NCBI RefSeq assembly: GCF_002906165.1
Contig: NZ_PPCN01000004.1
Span: 310,001-374,000, forward strand
Direction: 5' to 3'
Origin: Roseibium marinum
GTDB lineage: Bacteria > Pseudomonadota > Alphaproteobacteria > Rhizobiales > Stappiaceae
Length of the DNA stretch: 64,000 nucleotides
A program made the position numbers and the translations under genes. Under the pieces are notes generated by a model that saw only the letters and a program-made list of their open reading frames with translations, had not been told where the DNA came from and ran no database searches. Of the stretch, positions 46,120 to 55,040 are shown piece after piece (the stretch's first letter is position 1; each line of letters starts with the position of its first letter).

Positions 46120-47934
46120 GTGCCACAGCGTAAAAAACTCTTCATCACGCCGACGCTGGCAACCGTCATCGGAAGTTTCGTGCTGATTACCGCCGCGGCG
46201 ATCCTGATCATTCAGGCAATCACCTCGCAACAGATCATCCGCCAGTTGGGTGGGGACCTTGTCGATCTCGGCATGGAGTCCGCGCAAACCGCCTTTGCCG
46301 AACAGCTTCACGCGGTCACGGAAACCGGCGAATACACAAAGCTCGCCTGGCAAAAGGGTGAACTTGCCTTCGATGATCCGGACCTGTTGGTCAGCTTTCT
46401 TTATGGCGCCCTCGCCCCGACGGAGCAGGTCTCCTTTCTGGTGCTGGTCGATGAAACCGGCAAAGGGGTGGATGTGGACCGCGGCGATGCCGACGGCACC
46501 CTTATCGGCGGCGACGTGGATATTGCGACCGACATCCCCATCCTCCTGGCGCTGACGGAACAGGCAGCCGGGAAACCCGAGCCTTTCTGGAGCGACGCCC
46601 TTTTCATGCCGGAACGCGATCACACGTATTTCGTCCATGTACAGCCGCTTTATGAAGGGGAGGATTATCGGGGCAGTCTGCTGGTCGGCATGTCTCTCGA
46701 CAGGATGTCCGAGATCGCCTGGTATATTTCGACCGATGATATCTCTGTCTTCCTGATGAAGGACGGCAGCCACGAAATCATTGCTCATGAGGATCTGCAT
46801 GAAAAATTCGATCACCTGAGCGCGGCAACACCCCTTCTCCATATCAGCCGGATACCGGACGACTTCCTGGCGACGTTCGAAGACATGAAGAAGCTCGACA
46901 ATACCGCCTTCGACATCGCGGAGGCGCTTGACCTTCACTACGGCTACGACGAGACAGGCGACAAGCGCTTCGTCGTCCTTGAACAGAAGAACGAAAACCT
47001 CGAGGGCCTGCCCGCGCGTATCGGCGTGCATTTTCCCGCCGCCTATCTTGACCAGCCGCTTCGGGAACTGATGGTTGCGATCGTCGTCGGCGCCGGCCTT
47101 CTTTTGCTGTCCCTGCTCGGTGCCGTGCTACTGGCCCAGCGCATCGCCCGGCCGATGCAACGGGCGTCGATGGCGGCCATGCAGGTTGCCAATCTCGATC
47201 TGGAGGCCGTTGAACCGCTTCCCGGCAGCGTCATCCGCGAACTGGACGACCTTTCCGGCGGTTTCAATTCGATGGTCGCCGGACTGAAGGCGTTCAGCCG
47301 CTATGTCCCCAGGACCCTCGTTCAAAAGCTCCTGCGCGAGGGCCGCGCCGACGCACCGCCGGAAGCGCGCGAAGTGGCGGTGCTGTTCACCGACATTGCC
47401 GGCTTCACGTCCGCGTCCGAAGGCATGTCGGCGACGCAGACCGCCGACTTCGTGAACCATCACCTGTCCCTGCTCGGCGCGGAGATCACCAGGGAGGGCG
47501 GCACGATCGACAAATATATCGGCGACAGCATCATGGCCTTCTGGGGCGCGCCGGAACGGCTCGACAACCCGGCCGCACCGGCCGCCCGCGCGGCCCTTGC
47601 CATGGCGAGGGCCATCCACGCGGACAACGAGGCCCGCATCGCCCGTGGCGAGGCCCCGGTCCGCATCCGCATCGGCCTCCACATCGGGCCTCTCGTCGTC
47701 GGCGACATCGGCGCCCCGGAGCGGGTCAACTACACGGTCATCGGCGACACGGTGAACGCCACCTCAAGACTGGAAAGCCTCGGCAAGGACATCGATCCGG
47801 ATGCGGAGGTGATCATCCTGGCTTCGAGAGAAGTCGCCGAAAGGCTGGACGGGGGAATCCGGCAGAAGCCTATCGGCGCGCACACGGTCAAGGGCCGCGT
47901 CGAGCCGATGGAGGTCGTCCGGCTGGGAGAATAG
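46120..47934 (+). CDS. Membrane-bound class III adenylate/guanylate cyclase with cache-like sensor and HAMP
   Basis: The protein has 604 residues. N-terminal helix VIGSFVLITAAAILIIQAI, a ~280-residue extracytoplasmic cache-like sensor, second helix MVAIVVGAGLLLLSLLGAVLL, HAMP, and a C-terminal cyclase domain follow in order. The catalytic domain has both metal Asp residues (VLFTDIAGFTS and YIGDSIMAFWGAP) and the transition-state Asn/Arg region (VNYTVIGDTVNATSRLE). It should make cAMP (or cGMP) in response to an external ligand. The GTG at 46120 has GGAAAGAG upstream; the frame also opens at a TTG at 46057. Confidence 0.92.
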   Translation: MPQRKKLFITPTLATVIGSFVLITAAAILIIQAITSQQIIRQLGGDLVDLGMESAQTAFAEQLHAVTETGEYTKLAWQKGELAFDDPDLLVSFLYGALAPTEQVSFLVLVDETGKGVDVDRGDADGTLIGGDVDIATDIPILLALTEQAAGKPEPFWSDALFMPERDHTYFVHVQPLYEGEDYRGSLLVGMSLDRMSEIAWYISTDDISVFLMKDGSHEIIAHEDLHEKFDHLSAATPLLHISRIPDDFLATFEDMKKLDNTAFDIAEALDLHYGYDETGDKRFVVLEQKNENLEGLPARIGVHFPAAYLDQPLRELMVAIVVGAGLLLLSLLGAVLLAQRIARPMQRASMAAMQVANLDLEAVEPLPGSVIRELDDLSGGFNSMVAGLKAFSRYVPRTLVQKLLREGRADAPPEAREVAVLFTDIAGFTSASEGMSATQTADFVNHHLSLLGAEITREGGTIDKYIGDSIMAFWGAPERLDNPAAPAARAALAMARAIHADNEARIARGEAPVRIRIGLHIGPLVVGDIGAPERVNYTVIGDTVNATSRLESLGKDIDPDAEVIILASREVAERLDGGIRQKPIGAHTVKGRVEPMEVVRLGE

Positions 47935-48001
47935 GTCCCCGGGCCAGGCATGGCCCTCGGTGCAAGCCGGTCGGATTGGCAAACAAGGTCCGGCGGTGGC
48001 C

Positions 48002-51000
48002 TCAGCTTGAACCGGACAGCACTTCGTGGACATTCTCCGAAATCGGCGCTGAACCTGTTACGGCGTTGGTTTCCAGGGTTTCGACTGCAATCTTGCTGGC
48101 CGCTTCGTGATAGCCGCGGCGCTTGAGAAAACTGAACAGGCTGCCGGAAGCCTGGGTGTGGAGGGCGCGGGCTCCGACCTTGTTCGAGGCCGCGAGCGAC
48201 TGCTCGTAGATATCAATGATTTCCTCGTCCGGTGACGGGCCGAACCGGTCCAGAATGATTGCCTTGATGCGCAGGAGTTCGGCGTCGAAATATTGCACGC
48301 CGGAGCGTGCCGAAAAGTCCAGTCCGATGGAAATTGCTTCCTGTGCCTGTGTCAGTTTCCCCTGATCCAGCAAGGCTTCGGCCAGCCAGGCTTGCGCGTA
48401 AGGCAGGGCGAGCCGGGCACCTGTGTCGACGTATTCGGCAAGCCCCTGCCTGAGCATTTCCAGCCCCTGCGCCTGACAGAGCCGGTCTTGAGCCCGGCCC
48501 AGATTAATCCGGGCCTGCGCGCGAAACTGGGCAAATCCCTGGCCGTCCGAGAGGACTTCGGCCACCTTCGCATGGTGCTCTGCCTGAGCGTGGTTGCCCA
48601 TGAAATTATGCATGCCGGAAATGAAATTGTGGGCAAATCCTGTGCTGGCATCGTGATTGCAGACTTCCGTTTCACTGATCAGCGAAGCAGCGGACCTGAC
48701 GGCCCTGTCAAAGTTGCCGGACAGGCTATGGATCCAGAGCAGATAAGCATTCGCGGTAACACGCAGGTTGACCCCGAACCGCAGGGCCATTTCCTCGTCG
48801 AACGGAGCCTCGTAGGCGGCCACGGCGGTAGTCAGGTCCTGTTCCGCCTGTGCGAACGCCCCCTTGTAGTAACTGGAGATGCCGCGCGCATAAAATCCGG
48901 CGATCTTGTTGAGAGGATCCCCTGTTTCCGGTGCCAGGCTTAGAAAATCTTCCGCCAGTTCGACGGCGGTATGGAGTTCTGCGCGAACGATGCAATTGCT
49001 CCAGAGTCCCCACAGGATCTCGCTGTTCTGAGACTTGTCCACGCAGATATTCGACAGGGATTTCGCCCGCCGGTAGACTGATTTGACTTCCGCGGAGGCA
49101 AATCCGTTTTCAGCCAGCAACTGAGGTCCAAGAAGCAGGAGAAACTGCTTGATCCTTTCATTGTATTTGCCCGACGCATTGTTTCTGTTGGCCAGGTCCA
49201 GAGCCCGGCGGAAGTGCTGAGCGGCTTCGTGATGTGCCGACACCCCCACCGCCTGCCGGCCCGCGATCTCCAGAAAATCGATTGCCTTGTCAGAAACTCC
49301 GGCCTTTTCCAAATGCCACGCGATAAGTTCCGGCTCGATGGAACTGGTCGCCATGATCTCGGTTTGAAGGGCTTCGGCGATGCGCCGGTGATAGCTCTTG
49401 CAGGTGCTGCGCAGGATCGAGATGTAGGTCAGCTCCTGAACCAAAGCATGTTTGAATTCGTAGCGGGCATATGGGATCTGTCCTATTCGAAACACCAGAT
49501 CCTGATCCTGCAGCTGTTGCAGATAGTCCTGAAGCTGCGTCTCCCCGCAGTCGGTGACCACCTTCAGCAAGGCGTAGTCGAACACCTTGCCGATCGCAGC
49601 TGCGATATGCAGAATTTCTTTTTCGTCACCCATCCGGTCAATGCGAGCCATCAGGGTTTCCTGCAAACTCGCCGGAACGATCGGGGATTTGGCAAATTGC
49701 GCCGTAGCTTCCAGCGGCAGACCGTTCATCAGTTCTTCGAGAAAAAGCGGAATGCCGTCCGATCGCCGGGCAACTTCCGCCGTATCGGCCTCAGTGAGAT
49801 AACTGGGCCGGATGTGTCGCGCCAGGGAGCTAATCTGCTGCTTGCTCAACCGGCTAAGCTCCAGTTGGCATACTGTTTCAGGCGGCGAATATTCGGGTTC
49901 CAAAACCGGCCGCGTGACTGAAACCAGCAGGATACGCGTGGCGGCAATGCTGATTTGCAGCGCATGCAGCAGATCCGATGAGCTGGAATCCATCCAGTGC
50001 ACATCCTCGAAAACCAGTATGACCGGCGCCTGTTCGGCCATCTGCAACAAACAGCCGAGGATAGTGCCAACAAGCCCCGCGGCGTCCGCCTCATGTTCCG
50101 GGGACCTGATATCCGGTTCCAGCAGCGTCCAAAGGTGATTCAGGTCGTGTTCCGAGCTGCGGCCAAGGTCCGCGAGCCAGGAGGACAGAACCTTTGCCTG
50201 CGTGTCTCTGTCATCCGATGGCTTGAATCCGATAACCCGCCTCAGTTCCTGGATGAGCGGATAAAAAGCCGTGTTCCTATGGTGTAGCGAACCGCTGAAA
50301 TTGAGGCGCGTCGCAACTTCCACCACCTTGTTGCGCAGGAAATGATGGACCAGCCTCGATTTGCCGATGCCCGGTTCGCCCACGATCGAAACGGCCTGCC
50401 CTCCGCCCTCAAGCACCTTGTGCCAAAGAGTGGCAAGCGTCTTCAGCTCTTCGTCCCGGCCGGTGAAGGAAGATAGAGTGTTCTGCCGTTCGCCGATGTC
50501 GAAACGGTTGGCCGCAACCCGTTCGCTGCCGATACGGTAGGCACCGGTCGCGTGTCCGGGGATGGGGACGAAACTGGTCTTGAAGGCGCGACGCATCAGG
50601 GCGAGCGTCGCTCCGCACACCAGGACACCGATGCCGGTAGCCGTGAAACTCAGCGTGGTGGCCTGTGTGATCAGCCCTCCGGACAGATGTCCGGGCGTCA
50701 AATTATCCGCCTGCCCGATCTGAACCAGAGCTTCTCCGCTGGCGATACCGCAGCAGATCTGCACCTCGTCTCCGGTCGTTGTGTCAACACCTTTGCCGTG
50801 CAGATCCGTTGCTGCGAAAACCGCTCTTTCAGCGTCGAGTTCACCCACCGCCGGATATCCGAAAATCGCCAGACACCGGTCTCCGGAGCGGCCCAGGAAC
50901 CGGCCTCCGAATTTCGGAACAGTGTCGCGGCACAAGGCTTCCATCGTTTCCATCAGCTCACTGCTGTCTTCGGCATCAAGCTGCTGACCGGTCGTGGTTT

Positions 51001-51829
51001 GGAAGGAAACACCGAACGCCGCGATTGTGACCAGACGCTTCTCAGGTTTGCCTCCCGCCACTGCATTGCTGCGTTCCAGCCGGTGAACGGCTGAGTCTCC
51101 TCCTTGCTGGCGAAGCCGGTTGAACACTTCGACAGTTTCCGCGGACGGGTCCGTATTGAGCTCCTGCCGCAGAATTTGTTCCAGCCGGTTGAACTGCATG
51201 ACGGCATCCGCGCGCCGCCCGAGGGCGTCCAGGCTTCTCATCGCCCTCCGGTGTGCGGCTTCGTGGGAGGGATCCAGAGCGATTATGGCCTGTGCGGTCT
51301 TTAGCGAAATATGCGGTTCACCGTGTTTCTCGTCGTACGTCAAAACGGTTTCGAGCGCGGAAATCGCGATATCACAGAGACGGTATCGCTCGCTCTGCAG
51401 CCAATCCGCGAAAGGGGCCGAGCGAATGTTTAATCCTTCCGCGAACTCCCCCTTGAAGATATGCGGAATGTGCCGAATGCGCTCGATGTCGCCCGAAAGG
51501 GCGATCCTCTCCAACTCCTGAGTGTCGACGGAGACGATATCGCTCCGCAGGGCCAGGTTATCCTGGTGGGTCTCGAATGGGTCCGGGCTTCCGCCTTCCT
51601 TCAGGATTTTACGCAGAGCGGCCAATTCCTGACGCAGGCTGGCGCGTGCCTGCTCTTCCCCGCTGCGCGGCCAAAGACAGGCAGCGACGCTCTCGCGCGT
51701 GCAATCTCCGCCGCGGCTTTGCGCCAGCCTGGCGAGAAGAGCCCAGGACTTTCGGGTTCCAAGCCGGAATTGGTGTCCTTCTTTACTGCTGAGAACACAG
51801 CCGTCCAGCAGAGTGAGTTGCAGTTCCAA
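48002..51829 (-). CDS. Large SARP-type transcriptional regulator (wHTH-BTAD-cyclase-like-AAA-TPR)
   Basis: The protein has 1275 residues. Residues ~1-95 form an OmpR-type winged helix (RKSWALLARLAQSRGGDCTR; ARASLRQELAALRKIL). Residues ~100-245 form a BTAD domain (ALDPSHEAAHRRAMRSLDAL, ILRQELNTDPSAET). Residues ~265-430 resemble a class III cyclase (GGRFLGRSGDRCLAIFGYP; GIASGEALVQIG) but lack the usual paired metal Asp residues, so they are probably inactive. Residues ~455-750 are an AAA/STAND ATPase (Walker A GEPGIGKS at 484-491; VFEDVHWMD). The remaining ~450 residues are TPR-like helices. The start is a TTG with GGAGG 8 nt upstream. It is divergent from the transglutaminase-hdc operon and probably binds the repeats at 51908, 56565 and 56921. 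Confidence 0.9.
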   Translation of the reverse strand: MELQLTLLDGCVLSSKEGHQFRLGTRKSWALLARLAQSRGGDCTRESVAACLWPRSGEEQARASLRQELAALRKILKEGGSPDPFETHQDNLALRSDIVSVDTQELERIALSGDIERIRHIPHIFKGEFAEGLNIRSAPFADWLQSERYRLCDIAISALETVLTYDEKHGEPHISLKTAQAIIALDPSHEAAHRRAMRSLDALGRRADAVMQFNRLEQILRQELNTDPSAETVEVFNRLRQQGGDSAVHRLERSNAVAGGKPEKRLVTIAAFGVSFQTTTGQQLDAEDSSELMETMEALCRDTVPKFGGRFLGRSGDRCLAIFGYPAVGELDAERAVFAATDLHGKGVDTTTGDEVQICCGIASGEALVQIGQADNLTPGHLSGGLITQATTLSFTATGIGVLVCGATLALMRRAFKTSFVPIPGHATGAYRIGSERVAANRFDIGERQNTLSSFTGRDEELKTLATLWHKVLEGGGQAVSIVGEPGIGKSRLVHHFLRNKVVEVATRLNFSGSLHHRNTAFYPLIQELRRVIGFKPSDDRDTQAKVLSSWLADLGRSSEHDLNHLWTLLEPDIRSPEHEADAAGLVGTILGCLLQMAEQAPVILVFEDVHWMDSSSSDLLHALQISIAATRILLVSVTRPVLEPEYSPPETVCQLELSRLSKQQISSLARHIRPSYLTEADTAEVARRSDGIPLFLEELMNGLPLEATAQFAKSPIVPASLQETLMARIDRMGDEKEILHIAAAIGKVFDYALLKVVTDCGETQLQDYLQQLQDQDLVFRIGQIPYARYEFKHALVQELTYISILRSTCKSYHRRIAEALQTEIMATSSIEPELIAWHLEKAGVSDKAIDFLEIAGRQAVGVSAHHEAAQHFRRALDLANRNNASGKYNERIKQFLLLLGPQLLAENGFASAEVKSVYRRAKSLSNICVDKSQNSEILWGLWSNCIVRAELHTAVELAEDFLSLAPETGDPLNKIAGFYARGISSYYKGAFAQAEQDLTTAVAAYEAPFDEEMALRFGVNLRVTANAYLLWIHSLSGNFDRAVRSAASLISETEVCNHDASTGFAHNFISGMHNFMGNHAQAEHHAKVAEVLSDGQGFAQFRAQARINLGRAQDRLCQAQGLEMLRQGLAEYVDTGARLALPYAQAWLAEALLDQGKLTQAQEAISIGLDFSARSGVQYFDAELLRIKAIILDRFGPSPDEEIIDIYEQSLAASNKVGARALHTQASGSLFSFLKRRGYHEAASKIAVETLETNAVTGSAPISENVHEVLSGSS

Positions 51830-51907
51830 ACGTGCCCCCTCCAGCTGGAGTGCGGAAAGACATCATAGAAAGTTGCATTATACATAATTACAATTACGGA
51901 ACTCATT

Positions 51908-51925
51908 ATTTGCGTATTTTTTACG
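51908..51925 (+). promoter_or_regulatory. SARP-type direct repeat upstream of the transglutaminase-hdc operon
   Basis: ATTTGCG-TATT-TTTTACG: two heptamers with a 4-bp spacer (11-bp period), 104 bp before the transglutaminase ATG and about 80 bp from the regulator's own start. The same element occurs at 56565-56582 (minus) and 56921-56938 (plus). Confidence 0.75.
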
Positions 51926-52029
51926 CCAGCAAACGGGTTGAGTGATTAATAATTGACAAGCGGAGACTGTACTGAGCAGACGGACAAATTGCCGGCTGCA
52001 TAGTTTTCAGACTTGGAAGGAACGGGTCA

Positions 52030-53319
52030 ATGGATCAGCTGGTAACGGAAAACACCGGTCTCTCGGTGGCGGGGCAAACGCTTTTCAATCACGACGAGAC
52101 TTTTCACGAAATCGAGAAGCACATTACGGTTCCCGAAGAACTGCAGGACACCCCGATCTTCAAAAGCGGATTGGTGCTCGAGATACGCAATTTGGAAAAC
52201 CCGATCGCCCGGCAAATTGTCGAGGCGATGAAGGCATCCTCCTCCGCTCACGCTTTCGCCTCGGTTCAAGACCTCAGGGACAACATCGCCTTTCGTCTCC
52301 ATGCCATCGATGCGATGACATTCTGCAATACCGGCAAGTATGACATGGATTACTTCAATCCCTCGATCGATCTGCAGCCGCGTATTGGCAGTACCGATGC
52401 GTCGCGGCTCAGCAGGTTCTGGGCTTTTTTGCATCCCCATGCGCAGGACAACGCGGAATTCAGCCAGGTTCGGGGCACACTCGCCTCGGAAGCCATTGCG
52501 CCGATGGCCAACGCGACCTTTCCCTTCCGCGGAGAATGCGCCGGCGCGTTCCAGATGGCCGTCTATTTCGGCTTGCTGACGGGCCTGGGGCAGAAAAGAT
52601 TTGACGCGATGGCGTCCGATTTCGGCACCATGTATATCGGTCCCTGGAGCCTGGTCAGAGGCACGCCAAATCCAGCGACCCTGTTCATGAAATCCGCTTC
52701 GCTGAAGGACCCGCCCATCCCCGGCGACTACATGTATTTCAAAAACAAGGATGACTATCTCACATGGGCGCCGGACGGATTCTGGACCGGCCTCAATGCG
52801 ATGTATATGGGCAAGGACGAGATGGGAACCCGTCACTATTCCGGTATGGGTGCCTCCTGGCTTAGCGAGACAAACCTGAGGGCATCCCTGATTAACGCCT
52901 ATTATCACGACTGCTTCCCGCATACGATTTCCAACCCTGTGAAGGAAGTGCGTTTCACGGAGCGAAATTTGTTGACCATCCCGGCCCAACTGCAGGCGGC
53001 ATCCGTCCCCTCCACACCGGCGCGCGATGTTCAGCGCGGTCCCGCCTTCGACACGACCCGCCTGCGCAAGGCAGGATTTGCCATGGATGATGCCGGTATC
53101 TGGGTGCACCCGGGCACGACACTCGGGCAAATGTGCAAGGATCTGGAAATTTCACCGGACGACCTTCATCAGGTGGCAAGCGCCGGCATAAAAAATCCGC
53201 CCCATCGGTACACGCGCGACGGCATATCGGTCATAATTCACTATGCGGATCCGGCAACGGACCGCAGGGATACCGATGCGCCGGTCACCGCTCATGTCAA
53301 CCCCAAGCAGGGTTCGTGA
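52030..53319 (+). CDS. Tgl-type protein-glutamine gamma-glutamyltransferase (transglutaminase)
   Basis: The protein has 429 residues, with no signal peptide. Its middle matches Bacillus Tgl, the minimal NlpC-like transglutaminase that cross-links spore-coat proteins: an N-terminal helical block (DLRDNIAFRLHAIDAMTFC), the nucleophile motif FRGECAGAFQMAVYF (Glu169-Cys170) and PGDYMYFKNKD (231-241). WTGLNAMYMG (252-261) aligns with Tgl WRGENVIxLG. The catalytic Glu of that last motif is Leu255 here and the following His position is Ser271. The E-C pair before the nucleophile is kept. About 130 C-terminal residues are extra and unrecognised. GGAAGGAA precedes ATG 52030. It is translationally linked to hdc (3-nt gap). 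Confidence 0.8.
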   Translation: MDQLVTENTGLSVAGQTLFNHDETFHEIEKHITVPEELQDTPIFKSGLVLEIRNLENPIARQIVEAMKASSSAHAFASVQDLRDNIAFRLHAIDAMTFCNTGKYDMDYFNPSIDLQPRIGSTDASRLSRFWAFLHPHAQDNAEFSQVRGTLASEAIAPMANATFPFRGECAGAFQMAVYFGLLTGLGQKRFDAMASDFGTMYIGPWSLVRGTPNPATLFMKSASLKDPPIPGDYMYFKNKDDYLTWAPDGFWTGLNAMYMGKDEMGTRHYSGMGASWLSETNLRASLINAYYHDCFPHTISNPVKEVRFTERNLLTIPAQLQAASVPSTPARDVQRGPAFDTTRLRKAGFAMDDAGIWVHPGTTLGQMCKDLEISPDDLHQVASAGIKNPPHRYTRDGISVIIHYADPATDRRDTDAPVTAHVNPKQGS

Positions 53320-53322
53320 ACC

Positions 53323-54222
53323 ATGAGCATCTACCCGGAACGGACATCCCATGACCTTCATCTGAAACACGTGGTCAACAACGCGGTGGGTCCGTTCCCG
53401 GCCAATTGCGCGGGTTACATGAACCCGCCGGCGGCGGGATGGGGTTACATCGCCGCCCTGAAACTGTCCATCGGCACGGTCGCGGCGGACATGGACACGG
53501 GCCTTGACGGCATCGTGTCCTATGACCGGGCGGAGTGCGAGGACGCCTATATCGGCCAGATCAACATGCTCACCGCGTCCTCGTTTTGCGGCGTCAATGG
53601 CGCGGTCTGGGGATATGATCTGGCCCGGCACGACGACCTGGCCGCCGGTCTGGTCAAACCGCTGATGATGCTGCCCCGTCACGATGGCGTGGAAATTCCC
53701 GTCATGCCGATGGCTCCCCTGCTGGACGCGGCTTACCGGTTGTTCGGCTCGCGCAACCAGCGGCGGTTCCCGCCATTGCCGGGATCCATGGTGGTGTGCG
53801 CCAACAAATCCCGGACCATAAACCCGGAGCGGGAAACAACGGTCTGGTGCGCCCTTGCGATCGCCATCGCTCAGGACCGGCTCACGACCGCCAATCTTTT
53901 CATCGAAGACAGCTCGGACACGGAAACCACGGGCGAGGCTCCGCTTGTCGATATCGATCGCAACATCGCACGATCGATCCTGCTGTGCGGTGCAGATCAG
54001 GGCGTTGCCTACCAGCAGATTTTCATCGGCCACAAGGCCTTGAAAATCAAGAAAGGGACGGTCGGCTGTGCTTTGGCCTGCGTGCCGTATGTCACCCTGC
54101 CACACGACGCCATTCCCCGGAATATGCATCCGGAAGTGCTGGTGGACCTCACTCTCAGTCAATGGGAACAGGCCCTGGATCTCGATCCCATGGCGCCCTA
54201 CCCCGGAAACTATCGCGGCTGA
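53323..54222 (+). CDS. hdcA: Pyruvoyl-dependent histidine decarboxylase proenzyme
   Basis: The 299-residue proenzyme converts histidine to histamine and CO2. It matches the Lactobacillus/Clostridium enzyme over its length: GIVSYDRAECEDAYIGQINM, TASSFCGVNGAVWGYDL, and later SMVVCANK, NLFIED and PYVTLPHDAIP. The self-cleavage pair Ser86-Ser87 in TASSF would give a pyruvoyl group on the alpha chain. The substrate pocket Tyr67-Asp68 and an acid residue Glu195 in the F-I-E-D motif are conserved. No PLP motif is present. It starts 3 nt after the transglutaminase stop. No histidine/histamine antiporter is seen in the window. The enzyme class is well known in Gram-positive bacteria and unusual here. 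Confidence 0.92.
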   Translation: MSIYPERTSHDLHLKHVVNNAVGPFPANCAGYMNPPAAGWGYIAALKLSIGTVAADMDTGLDGIVSYDRAECEDAYIGQINMLTASSFCGVNGAVWGYDLARHDDLAAGLVKPLMMLPRHDGVEIPVMPMAPLLDAAYRLFGSRNQRRFPPLPGSMVVCANKSRTINPERETTVWCALAIAIAQDRLTTANLFIEDSSDTETTGEAPLVDIDRNIARSILLCGADQGVAYQQIFIGHKALKIKKGTVGCALACVPYVTLPHDAIPRNMHPEVLVDLTLSQWEQALDLDPMAPYPGNYRG

Positions 54223-54452
54223 GTCATATCGCGCCCTACCGTCGAACCCCGGCCCGTCGCCCCCTGAACGCGACAGGAACCGATCATGAAATACTGCATG
54301 TGAGTCCCATCCACGTGAGCCCCATCGTTGACCGTTACACGCCGAACGGGATTTCAGGACGCTCATCCCGCCCTTTAAAAAGAAGTGGAATGCCCCGGTC
54401 AGGCTGTTTGCCAGGGAGCTTGGAAGTGGAAAAGAGCAACGGTCTCAAAGTG

Positions 54453-54492
54453 CCGCAGCCTCCCGCTCTCAGATGAACGCGGGAGGCTGCGG
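54453..54492. terminator. Bidirectional-type stem-loop between hdcA and the exported Cys protein
   Basis: A perfect 14-bp stem (CCGCAGCCTCCCGC / GCGGGAGGCTGCGG) with a 12-nt loop sits between the convergent hdcA and the gene at 54500. No strong T tract follows on either strand. The 230 bp between hdcA and this stem hold no other recognisable feature. Confidence 0.65.
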
Positions 54493-54499
54493 GAGATTT

Positions 54500-54946
54500 C
54501 TACCGCCAGATCGCGCCCTTGAACTGGCCCGTGGCGTCCTTCGGCGTGATACCGGAAAGATCGCAATGGTTGGCGTTGCCGGGAACGGCCGCCTGGATCA
54601 GCCGCGCGCTTTTGACCGGAGCGTTGATGGCACAATAGGCGTCAAAACGTGCGGGCAGACCCGCCAGCGTGTTTGCGAGATTGCCCCCGGGCCGGCAATT
54701 GACGCTTGCCCCGGTCATGCGGCCGCTCTGGTTGACTTCTTCGCCGCTGAAGTCGCATTGCTTCCCGGTCGACGTACCTGCCACGCCCCGGGGGCCTCCC
54801 AAGGTTACGCCGCGAATGACCACGCCAGAGGTCACCGGTTTCGTCCCGGCCTGGGCGGTGTCGTCCTGAGCGGCGGCAGGCAGGGCGACGGCGCAAGCCA
54901 TGCCGAGAGCCAGCAGGCAGGCGAGCGATATTGATCTGGAAGTCAT
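54500..54946 (-). CDS. Small exported cysteine-containing protein of unknown function
   Basis: The protein has 148 residues. A signal peptide (LACLLALGMACAVALPAAAQ) leads into a mature part with four cysteines (KQCDFSG, VNCRPGG, AYCAIN, NHCDLSG), probably two disulphides; CDFSG and CDLSG look like an internal repeat. No named family is recognised. AGGAGA lies 7 nt before ATG 54946. It is the third gene of a minus-strand series with the tail-collar and RhiA-like genes (gap about 94 bp). Confidence 0.7.
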   Translation of the reverse strand: MTSRSISLACLLALGMACAVALPAAAQDDTAQAGTKPVTSGVVIRGVTLGGPRGVAGTSTGKQCDFSGEEVNQSGRMTGASVNCRPGGNLANTLAGLPARFDAYCAINAPVKSARLIQAAVPGNANHCDLSGITPKDATGQFKGAIWR

Positions 54947-55040
54947 TGATATTCTCCTGTTCTTTAAAGTCGATCGGATGGATTTGCGGGCAAGCCTCGC
55001 TGACGGGAGGAAAAAGGGATCGAGCGGTCCCGGTCACCTG

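Noticed and set aside
51953-51958. TTGACA upstream of the transglutaminase as a sigma-70 -35 box
   Set aside because: No plausible -10 hexamer at 16-18 bp; SARP-dependent promoters often lack a good -35 and the direct repeat at 51908 is a better candidate.
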